Origin: an uncultured Clostridium sp.
GTDB lineage: Bacteria; Bacillota; Clostridia; TANB77; CAG-508
DNA length: 5,458 nt
Direction: 5' to 3'
Assembly: GCA_900555075.1 (NCBI GenBank)
Contig: USJO01000046.1
Coordinates: 1 to 5,458, forward strand
The notes beneath the pieces are model-generated. The model did not search any database and had not been told where the DNA came from. It saw only the letters and a program-made list of their open reading frames with translations. The position numbers and the translations under genes are program-made. This document shows positions 1 to 4,875 of this stretch, piece after piece (positions within the stretch are counted from its first letter, which is position 1; each line of letters starts with the position of its first letter).

Positions 1-905
1 AAAAAGATGATAGTCCAAAAAGTTTTCCATCAGTCGGAATCAACTGGTATCCAGGCCACATGCTAAAAACAAAAAAACAAATAATTGAAGACTTAAAATT
101 AATAGATGTGATAGTAGAAATTCTAGATGCACGTATACCAGTTGCTAGTCAAAACCCAGATATAAAGCAAATTACACAGAACAAAAAGAAAGTAATAATA
201 CTTAATAAAAGTGATTTAGCAGATGAAAAAGAAACTATAAAATGGGTGGAATATCTTAAAAGTCAAGGAATAACAGCAATTCCAACAGACTCAAACTTAG
301 GGAAAGGTACAAAAGAAACTTTAAAAGCTATTTACGACAAGGTGAGGCAGGAAATGGAAAAAGCAGCAAGCAAAGGAAGAATAAATAAAAATATTAGAAT
401 AATGATTGTTGGAATCCCAAATGTAGGAAAATCATCATTTATAAATAGGATAATAAACAAAAAATCAGCAGAAGTTGGGAACAAACCAGGTGTTACAAAA
501 CAAAAGCAGTGGCTTAGAATATCAAACAATATAGAACTATTAGACACACCAGGAGTATTATGGCCAAAATTTGAAAGCAAAGATGTTGCTTATAAACTTG
601 CATATGTAGGAGCAATAAAAGATGAGTTAATAAATAAAGACGAAATAGCATATAATTTATTAAATTTTTTAGAAGTAAATAATAAAAATGAACTTTTTGA
701 AAGATATAAATTGACAGAAAGCGAAATTAATAGTATAATACCAAAGGAAGATAAAATACTTGAAATAATGAATATAATTGCTAGAAAAAGAGGAGCAATA
801 GTTTCAGGTGGAGAAATAGACTACGAGAAGGTATCTTCTTTAATATTAAATGATTTTAGAACTGGAAAAATAGGAAGGATAACATTAGAAAAAGTAAATG
901 GATAA
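1..905 (+). CDS. rbgA: Ribosome biogenesis GTPase RbgA (YlqF), 5'-partial
   Basis: This GTPase acts late in 50S subunit assembly in the cytoplasm of Gram-positive bacteria. The reading frame is open from the first complete codon (position 3) with no start codon before the ATG at 60. The residues just before that ATG read INWYPGHM, the conserved N-terminal motif of the family, so the true start lies upstream of the window and the ATG at 60 is internal. Numbering from that Met, the G motifs come in circularly permuted order: DARIP 23-27, G4 NKSD 49-52, then G1 GIPNVGKSS 118-126, GVT 144-146 (G2-like), and G3 DTPG 162-165. The C-terminal part, about 241-278 (RGAIVSGGEIDYEK, then DFRTGKIGRITLE), matches the RNA-binding end of RbgA. 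The 300 visible residues already exceed the roughly 282 usual in Bacillus. The stop codon overlaps the start of mrnC. Confidence 0.95.
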   Translation, partial: KDDSPKSFPSVGINWYPGHMLKTKKQIIEDLKLIDVIVEILDARIPVASQNPDIKQITQNKKKVIILNKSDLADEKETIKWVEYLKSQGITAIPTDSNLGKGTKETLKAIYDKVRQEMEKAASKGRINKNIRIMIVGIPNVGKSSFINRIINKKSAEVGNKPGVTKQKQWLRISNNIELLDTPGVLWPKFESKDVAYKLAYVGAIKDELINKDEIAYNLLNFLEVNNKNELFERYKLTESEINSIIPKEDKILEIMNIIARKRGAIVSGGEIDYEKVSSLILNDFRTGKIGRITLEKVNG

Positions 906-1293
906 TCTAGCCAAAATAAAAACTATGTCACCATTAACATGGGCATATATAGGAGATGCAGTATATGAATTATACATACGAGAGCATCTTATAGAAATAA
1001 CAAATTTAAAACCAAATAAACTACATAAAGAAGCTATTAAATACGTAAAAGCAGGAGCACAAGCAGAAATACTAGAAAAACTACAAAAATATTTAACAGA
1101 AGAGGAGAAGGAAATAGTAAGAAGAGGAAGAAACACACAAAATCATCATTTGCCAAAGAATGCAAAGCCAACAGACTATATGTATTCAACAGCCTTCGAA
1201 GCGTTAATAGGATATTTGTATTTAACTCAAAATTATGAAAGAACAAATGAAATACTACAAAAAGTCATAGAGATAAATTCTAGTACAAACTAG
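898..1293 (+). CDS. mrnC: Mini-ribonuclease III (MrnC)
   Basis: This 131-residue protein is an RNase III catalytic domain without a double-stranded-RNA-binding domain, the hallmark of Mini-III. In Bacillus that enzyme, acting as a dimer, trims the double-stranded ends of 23S rRNA precursor. Seen here: the signature AYIGDAVYE at residues 16-24, giving acidic residues D20 and E24; KPNKLHKEA 38-46; RRGRNT 75-80; and YSTAFEALIGYLYL 96-109, giving the second-half acidic residue E101. Length fits the family. The ATG at 898 lies inside the end of rbgA (8-base overlap, ATGGATAA) and has no good Shine-Dalgarno close by, so translational coupling to rbgA is likely. Pairing it with a 50S-assembly GTPase makes functional sense, whereas in Bacillus mrnC sits near cysS. 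A hairpin spans its stop codon. Confidence 0.94.
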   Translation: MDNLAKIKTMSPLTWAYIGDAVYELYIREHLIEITNLKPNKLHKEAIKYVKAGAQAEILEKLQKYLTEEEKEIVRRGRNTQNHHLPKNAKPTDYMYSTAFEALIGYLYLTQNYERTNEILQKVIEINSSTN

Positions 1294-1299
1294 AATTTA
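1274..1299 (+). repeat. Hairpin spanning the mrnC stop codon, just before tRNA-Glu
   Basis: Positions 1274-1284 and 1289-1299 form a perfect 11-bp inverted repeat around the 4-base loop ACAA. The mrnC stop codon (1291-1293) is in the right arm, and the tRNA-Glu gene begins 5 bases later. No T-run follows, so it does not look like an intrinsic terminator. It may protect the mrnC 3' end or mark a processing site after the tRNA 5' end is cut. The pairing is seen; the role is inference. Confidence 0.6.
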
Positions 1300-1304
1300 A
1301 GTAT

Positions 1305-1379
1305 GGCCCATTGGTCAAGCGGTTAAGACGCCACCCTCTCAAGGTGGAATCATGGGTTCGATTCCCGTATGGGTCACCA
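1305..1379 (+). tRNA. tRNA-Glu (anticodon CUC)
   Basis: A full cloverleaf can be folded. The acceptor stem is 1305-1311 with 1369-1375 (one G-U pair). The anticodon stem CCACC/GGTGG is at 1331-1335/1343-1347, with loop CTCTCAA and anticodon CTC at 1338-1340, which reads GAG (Glu). The T-arm is 1352-1368 with loop TTCGATT. The discriminator A is at 1376 and CCA is encoded at 1377-1379. The gene starts 11 bases after the mrnC stop and no convincing separate promoter is visible, so cotranscription with rbgA-mrnC is likely. Confidence 0.96.
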
Positions 1380-1390
1380 ATCAATATATA

Positions 1391-1422
1391 AAAATACCTT
1401 CTAAAAAATTAGAAGGTATTTT
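1391..1422. terminator. Hairpin terminator between tRNA-Glu and the convergent WG-repeat gene
   Basis: A perfect 14-bp stem (1391-1404 with 1409-1422) closes a 4-base AAAA loop, starting 12 bases after the tRNA-Glu CCA. On the minus strand it begins 5 bases after the stop of the WG-repeat gene and continues into a T-rich run, a good intrinsic-terminator form. On the plus strand the T-run is only four bases, lies within the stem and is followed by GGGG, so termination there may be weaker. Probably bidirectional. Confidence 0.7.
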
Positions 1423-1426
1423 GGGG

Positions 1427-1645
1427 TTATCGGGATACACGAACTCTGTTGTAGTAGAACTCTTCCAAAGTACTACCTGCGAAGCAATAACCGTCAGAAT
1501 AGGGAACTGACAAATACTTATACTTGCAAGGGATTACCTCCCTTTTTGTTTTAGCATTTATTAATCCCCATAAACCATTTTTATCCCGAACTCTGAGGTA
1601 ACCATTTACTGGGTTCTGATCAATGAATGCATACTTAGGTTCCAT
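1427..1645 (-). CDS. Small single WG-repeat protein
   Basis: A 72-residue protein starting at the ATG at 1645 (minus strand). That start is chosen because AGAAAGGGG lies 9 bases upstream; a farther in-frame ATG at 1708 falls in the promoter. Residues about 18-42 (RVRDKNGLWGLINAKTKREVIP, then CKYKY) match the WG/KWG repeat pattern: an aromatic/hydrophobic start, NGxWGLI, then VIPxKY. No signal peptide, membrane segment or catalytic motif is seen. WG-repeat proteins usually carry several tandem copies; here only one clear copy fits, with a possible partial second after residue 47. By hand count the gene is about 38% GC, above its surroundings, and it uses CGG, CGT and CGA for Arg where neighbours favour AGA. 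It could be a recent arrival or a remnant of a longer gene. Function unknown; WG repeats are thought to mediate protein contacts. Confidence 0.72.
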   Translation of the reverse strand: MEPKYAFIDQNPVNGYLRVRDKNGLWGLINAKTKREVIPCKYKYLSVPYSDGYCFAGSTLEEFYYNRVRVSR

Positions 1646-1654
1646 AAAAGAAAA

Positions 1655-1663
1655 CCCCTTTCT
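1655..1663 (-). promoter_or_regulatory. Shine-Dalgarno of the WG-repeat gene
   Basis: AGAAAGGGG on the minus strand, 9 bases before the ATG at 1645. It decides that start over the in-frame ATG at 1708, which has no such site and overlaps the -35. Confidence 0.7.
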
Positions 1664-1679
1664 AAAAGTATATATATAT

Positions 1680-1708
1680 AGTATATCATATTTCCCATAA
1701 AAAAACAA
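1680..1708 (-). promoter_or_regulatory. Promoter of the WG-repeat gene
   Basis: On the minus strand, -35 TTGTTT (1708-1703) and -10 TATACT (1685-1680) are separated by exactly 17 bases. The -10 matches consensus at five of six positions; the -35 matches only TTG. An alternating TA run (about 1671-1680) follows, placing the transcript start just before the Shine-Dalgarno. Confidence 0.55.
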
Positions 1709-1739
1709 ATTGACGTTAGGAGTTATTATTGATTTAACT

Positions 1740-1771
1740 ATAAAAAAATATTGCTCATAATATTTTTTTAT
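1740..1771. repeat. Perfect AT-armed inverted repeat over the mutS -35 region
   Basis: Arms 1740-1752 and 1759-1771 are exact reverse complements (13 bases each, made only of A and T) around the 6-base centre GCTCAT. The repeat covers the -35 and nearly all of the spacer of the mutS promoter. It could be an operator, a curved A-tract element, or a weak hairpin stopping antisense transcription. The symmetry is seen; any role is inference. Confidence 0.6.
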
Positions 1772-1779
1772 GTTATAAT
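1751..1779 (+). promoter_or_regulatory. mutS promoter with extended -10
   Basis: -35 TTGCTC (1751-1756), a 17-base spacer, and a perfect -10 TATAAT (1774-1779) preceded by TGT (1771-1773), an extended -10 that can offset the weak -35. Transcription should start near 1786, giving a leader of about 28 bases before the mutS ATG. Confidence 0.75.
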
Positions 1780-1798
1780 AAATGTCTAATCATAAATG

Positions 1799-1806
1799 AA
1801 AGAGGT
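1799..1806 (+). promoter_or_regulatory. Shine-Dalgarno that sets the mutS start
   Basis: AAAGAGGT ends 7 bases before the ATG at 1814. The in-frame ATG at 1796 overlaps this site and has no site of its own, so 1814 is preferred; it also gives the usual MutS N-terminus (MAEFSPLMQQY). Confidence 0.75.
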
Positions 1807-1813
1807 AACAGAT

Positions 1814-4420
1814 ATGGCAGAATTTTCACCATTGATGCAGCAATATTTTAGTATCAAAAATCAATACAAGGATGCAATATTATTTTTTAGAGTAGGAGAC
1901 TTTTATGAGATGTTCTTTGATGATGCAAAACTTGCATCACAAGAGCTTGAAATAACCCTCACAGGAAAAGAGTGTGGACAAGAAGAAAGGGCTCCAATGT
2001 GTGGCATACCATTCCATGCAGTAGATACATATGTAGCTAAATTAATTGAAAAAGGATATAAAGTTGCTATATGTGAGCAACTTGAAGACCCAAGAACAAC
2101 AAAAGGAATGGTAAAACGAGATGTTATAAGAATAGTAACACCAGGAACTATAATAGAAAGTAATATGCTAGATGACAAGAAGAATAACTACATAATGTCA
2201 GTATATAAAAAAGGAATATATTTTGGAATAGCTATATGCGACATTTCCACTGGAGACTTTTATTCAACAAGAATTGCAGAAAACAATAATTTTGCAGTTT
2301 TACTTGATGAACTTGCAAAATTTGGACCAGCAGAAATCGTTGTAAATAGCTTTTTATATAATTCAATTGAAGAAATAAATGAAATAAGAAAGAGATTTAA
2401 TCTATATATAAATAATTTTGACGACGAAAACTTCAAATTTGACACTGAAAACCTATTACAAAACTATAAATTAGAAAATGAAAACACAGAAATAAAAGAT
2501 TTAAAGAACTATGAACTAGAAACAATAGCAATAAATGCTTTACTCGTATATTTAAAACAAACACAAAAAATCAAATTAGATCATATTAATCGTATTAGAT
2601 TTTACAATTTACAAAAATATATGACACTTGACATAACTGCAAGAAGGAATCTAGAATTACTAGAAAGACAGCATGATAAGGGTAAAAAGGGAACATTGCT
2701 TTGGGTATTAGATAAAACATCAACCTCTATGGGAGGCAGAAAAATAAGAAAATGGATAGGAGAACCTTTACTAGATGTTAACCAGATTAATAAAAGGCTA
2801 AATGCAGTAAGAGAACTAAAAGAAAATAGTATTTTAAGAGGAGAATTACAACAAACACTAAAAAAGGTATATGATATAGAAAGATTAGTTGGAAAAATTT
2901 CATATGGAAATAGTAATGGTAGAGATTTAAATGCACTTAAAAACTCATTAAAGCAAATACCAAACATAAAAAATCTTATTAAAGACAGCAATTCGGAATT
3001 AATAAAGTTTTTAGAAGTAAGTCTAGATGAGTGTAGTGACTTAGCAAAATTAATAGAAGATGCAATAGTAGAAGACCCACCAATTACATTAAAGGAAGGT
3101 GGAATTATAAAACTTGGATACAACCAAGAAATTGATGAATACAAAAAGGCATCAACAGAAGGAAAAAAGTGGCTTTTAGAATTAGAACAAAGAGAAAAAG
3201 AAGCAACAGGAATAAAAAATTTGAGAATTGGATTTAACAGAGTATTTGGATACTATATAGAAATAACAAAATCAAATTTAAATTTAGTTCCAGAAACATA
3301 TATAAGAAAACAAACACTAACAAATGGAGAAAGATACATAACAGAAGAACTAAACGAATTAGAAAGTAAAATTCTAGGGGCAGAAGAAAAACTCATAGAC
3401 TTAGAATATCAAATATTTACAGAAGTAAGAACTCATTTAGCAAAAAATATACAACGTTTACAAAAATCAGCTGACATAATTTCTACTTTAGACGTGCTCT
3501 CAGCACTTAGTACAGTAGCAGAAGATATGAATTATGTTTGCCCAATTGTAGACAATGGTGGAGAAATAGATATAAAAGAAGGACGCCATCCTGTAATAGA
3601 AAAAATGATAGACACAGGCTCATTTGTAGCAAATGATACATACCTAAATAAAGATACAGATCGACTTTCAATAATAACAGGACCAAATATGGCAGGAAAG
3701 TCTACATATATGAGACAGGTAGCATTAATAACACTAATGGCACAAATAGGAAGTTTTGTACCAGCATCATATGCAAAAATTGGAATAGTAGATAAAATTT
3801 TTACAAGAGTTGGAGCATCAGACGACCTAAGTATGGGACAAAGTACTTTTATGGTAGAAATGATGGAGGTTGCTAACATATTAAAAGAAGCAACGTCAAA
3901 CAGTTTAATAATATTAGATGAAATAGGTAGAGGAACATCAACATATGATGGACTTTCAATTGCATGGGCAGTAGTAGAACATATAACAGATAAAACAAAA
4001 TGTGGAGCAAAGACATTATTTGCAACACATTACCATGAACTTACAGAACTAGAAACCAAGCTAGAAGGAGTAAAAAACTATTCAATAGCGGTAAAGGAAA
4101 AAGGAGAAGATGTAATATTTCTAAGAAAAATAATACCAGGGGGAACAGACGAAAGTTATGGAATACATGTAGCTAAACTAGCAGGAGTACCACAGGCTGT
4201 AGTAAAAAGATCAAATGAAATATTAAGAAGCTTAGAAAGAAAAAGTATGCTAACAGGACAAAAGAAAACAGAAAACAAAAGACAACCAGAAGGACAATTA
4301 GATTTCTTCAACTACAAACTAGCAGAAATAGCACACGAAATAGACAAAATGAACCTAAACGAAATGACACCAATAGATGCATTAAATACGCTTATTAAAA
4401 TAAAAGAAAAAATGCAATAA
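1814..4420 (+). CDS. mutS: DNA mismatch repair protein MutS
   Basis: MutS binds base mismatches and small loops in newly replicated DNA as a dimeric sliding clamp and recruits MutL. The product is 868 residues, close to the roughly 850-860 of known MutS1 proteins. The N-terminal mismatch-binding domain has GDFYEMF with the Phe-x-Glu wedge F30-Y31-E32. Connector, lever and clamp domains follow (LDITARRNLELLE is the conserved core start). The ATPase domain has Walker A GPNMAGKST 623-631, the signature DDLSMGQ before STFMVEMMEVA (from S677), Walker B LIILDE 698-703 followed by IGRGTSTYDG, and FATHYHEL 736-743. Near the C-terminus QLDFF (828-832) fits the beta-clamp-binding motif known from Bacillus MutS. 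All catalytic motifs are intact. It has its own promoter and is monocistronic here: mutL does not follow and a hairpin and convergent tRNA genes close the unit. Confidence 0.98.
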   Translation: MAEFSPLMQQYFSIKNQYKDAILFFRVGDFYEMFFDDAKLASQELEITLTGKECGQEERAPMCGIPFHAVDTYVAKLIEKGYKVAICEQLEDPRTTKGMVKRDVIRIVTPGTIIESNMLDDKKNNYIMSVYKKGIYFGIAICDISTGDFYSTRIAENNNFAVLLDELAKFGPAEIVVNSFLYNSIEEINEIRKRFNLYINNFDDENFKFDTENLLQNYKLENENTEIKDLKNYELETIAINALLVYLKQTQKIKLDHINRIRFYNLQKYMTLDITARRNLELLERQHDKGKKGTLLWVLDKTSTSMGGRKIRKWIGEPLLDVNQINKRLNAVRELKENSILRGELQQTLKKVYDIERLVGKISYGNSNGRDLNALKNSLKQIPNIKNLIKDSNSELIKFLEVSLDECSDLAKLIEDAIVEDPPITLKEGGIIKLGYNQEIDEYKKASTEGKKWLLELEQREKEATGIKNLRIGFNRVFGYYIEITKSNLNLVPETYIRKQTLTNGERYITEELNELESKILGAEEKLIDLEYQIFTEVRTHLAKNIQRLQKSADIISTLDVLSALSTVAEDMNYVCPIVDNGGEIDIKEGRHPVIEKMIDTGSFVANDTYLNKDTDRLSIITGPNMAGKSTYMRQVALITLMAQIGSFVPASYAKIGIVDKIFTRVGASDDLSMGQSTFMVEMMEVANILKEATSNSLIILDEIGRGTSTYDGLSIAWAVVEHITDKTKCGAKTLFATHYHELTELETKLEGVKNYSIAVKEKGEDVIFLRKIIPGGTDESYGIHVAKLAGVPQAVVKRSNEILRSLERKSMLTGQKKTENKRQPEGQLDFFNYKLAEIAHEIDKMNLNEMTPIDALNTLIKIKEKMQ

Positions 4421-4440
4421 CATTTTTTCTTTTATTTTAA
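4395..4440 (+). terminator. Long hairpin at the mutS 3' end
   Basis: Positions 4395-4414 and 4421-4440 are a perfect 20-bp inverted repeat with a 6-base loop (CAATAA) that holds the stop codon TAA at 4418-4420. The left arm encodes the last residues of mutS. The right arm is T-rich (a run of six T, then TTTT twice), as in an intrinsic terminator whose U-tract is part of the stem. It is nearly all A-T, so stability is modest and termination is probable rather than certain. Confidence 0.6.
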
Positions 4441-4474
4441 TGAATAATAAATAATTTTTCACTATCCAATATTT

Positions 4475-4508
4475 AATAAAAGCAGTACCCATTTGTACTG
4501 CTTTTATT
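4475..4508. terminator. Bidirectional terminator between mutS and the tRNA-Gln gene
   Basis: A 14-bp stem (4475-4488 with 4495-4508) closes a 6-base loop and contains the GC-bearing core AGCAGTAC/GTACTGCT. Each strand ends the stem with CTTTTATT. It directly abuts the encoded CCA of tRNA-Gln (4509), so it most likely ends the minus-strand tRNA transcript, and it can stop read-through from mutS in the other direction. Confidence 0.78.
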
Positions 4509-4584
4509 TGGCTGGGGTGGGAGGACTCGAACCGCCGAAATGCCAGAGTCAAAGTCTGGTGCCTTACCACTTGGCTACACCCCA
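4509..4584 (-). tRNA. tRNA-Gln (anticodon UUG)
   Basis: On the minus strand the acceptor TGGGGTG (4584-4578) pairs fully with CACCCCA (4519-4513), followed by discriminator G and encoded CCA (4511-4509). The anticodon stem CCAGA/TCTGG holds the loop CTTTGAC, giving anticodon TTG, which reads CAA (Gln). The T-loop is TTCGAGT. The T-stem GGCGG/CCTCC has a central C-U mismatch (51-63), and the variable loop appears to be six bases (CATTTC) rather than five. It follows tRNA-His by 55 bases and probably shares its promoter. Confidence 0.94.
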
Positions 4585-4639
4585 ATATAAAATTTTTGAA
4601 ATTAATATTATTCATTAGCAAATGAAATTTGTAATCACG

Positions 4640-4716
4640 TGGGGTGGAAGATGGGACTCGAACCCACGGCCTCTGGTGCCACAAACCAGCGCTCTAACCA
4701 ACTGAGCTACATCCAC
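4640..4716 (-). tRNA. tRNA-His (anticodon GUG)
   Basis: On the minus strand the acceptor GTGGATG (4716-4710) faces CTTCCAC (4650-4644). The anticodon stem CTGGT/ACCAG holds the loop TTGTGGC, giving GTG (His). The discriminator is C (4643) with encoded CCA (4642-4640). The base before position 1 is G (minus strand, 4717), which can be the extra G-1 opposite C73 that identifies tRNA-His. One acceptor pair, 6-67, is U-U. It is first in a two-tRNA unit with tRNA-Gln, 55 bases upstream of it. Confidence 0.95.
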
Positions 4717-4752
4717 CAGATATAGAGTGCTATTTTAACAAGCACATTTTCT

Positions 4753-4781
4753 ATTTTAAATAATTTTTTAATGTTTGTCAA
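4753..4781 (-). promoter_or_regulatory. Promoter of the tRNA-His/tRNA-Gln unit
   Basis: On the minus strand: perfect -35 TTGACA (4781-4776), a 17-base spacer, and -10 TAAAAT (4758-4753), five of six matches. This near-consensus form is typical of stable-RNA genes. The predicted start lies about 30 bases upstream of tRNA-His. It is back to back with the plus-strand promoter at 4809-4837. Confidence 0.85.
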
Positions 4782-4782
4782 C

Positions 4783-4800
4783 ACTTTTTTTAAAAAAAGT
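4783..4800. repeat. 18-bp A/T-tract palindrome between divergent promoters
   Basis: ACTTTTTTT followed by AAAAAAAGT is a perfect 18-base palindrome lying between the -35 boxes of the divergent tRNA and pilin-like gene promoters. Such T-tract/A-tract sequence can act as an upstream promoter element or nucleoid-protein site; a dedicated operator is also possible. Only the symmetry and position are seen. Confidence 0.55.
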
Positions 4801-4808
4801 AAAAATAG

Positions 4809-4837
4809 TTGACTTTTTTTTCTCATAATGATATGAT
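4809..4837 (+). promoter_or_regulatory. Promoter of the pilin-like gene
   Basis: -35 TTGACT (4809-4814), a 17-base spacer, and -10 TATGAT (4832-4837), each matching consensus at five of six positions. Transcription should start near 4844, leaving a leader of about 30 bases before the ATG at 4876. Confidence 0.8.
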
Positions 4838-4875
4838 TTTATCAAGTAATAAAAAAAATAAACAAAGGAGAAACT

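Noticed and set aside
332..580. Minus-strand open frame of 82 codons inside rbgA
   Set aside because: It is antisense to the conserved GTPase G1 and G3 motifs and shows no start signal.
1671..1682. Short TA dinucleotide run as a microsatellite or phase-variation switch
   Set aside because: Only about five to six TA units directly after a -10 box in very AT-rich DNA; too short to claim phase variation without reads showing length change.
1710..1738. Second upstream promoter for mutS (TTGACG, 17 bases, TTTAAC)
   Set aside because: The -35 is good but the -10 matches at only four of six positions; the promoter at 1751-1779 is much better. It could still be a weak tandem promoter.
1796..1813. 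Start of mutS at the upstream ATG (six extra residues)
   Set aside because: That ATG overlaps the Shine-Dalgarno of the downstream ATG and has no site of its own; family proteins begin like the 1814 start.
2602..3144. Minus-strand open frame of 180 codons inside mutS
   Set aside because: It is fully covered by the mutS core, which has clear conserved motifs; the peptide is Ser/Phe/Leu-rich, as expected from the reverse complement of an A-rich gene.
4382..4684. Minus-strand open frame of 100 codons across the mutS end and the two tRNA genes
   Set aside because: It runs through tRNA-Gln, the terminator and part of tRNA-His; its peptide is just translated tRNA and hairpin sequence, with no ribosome binding site.
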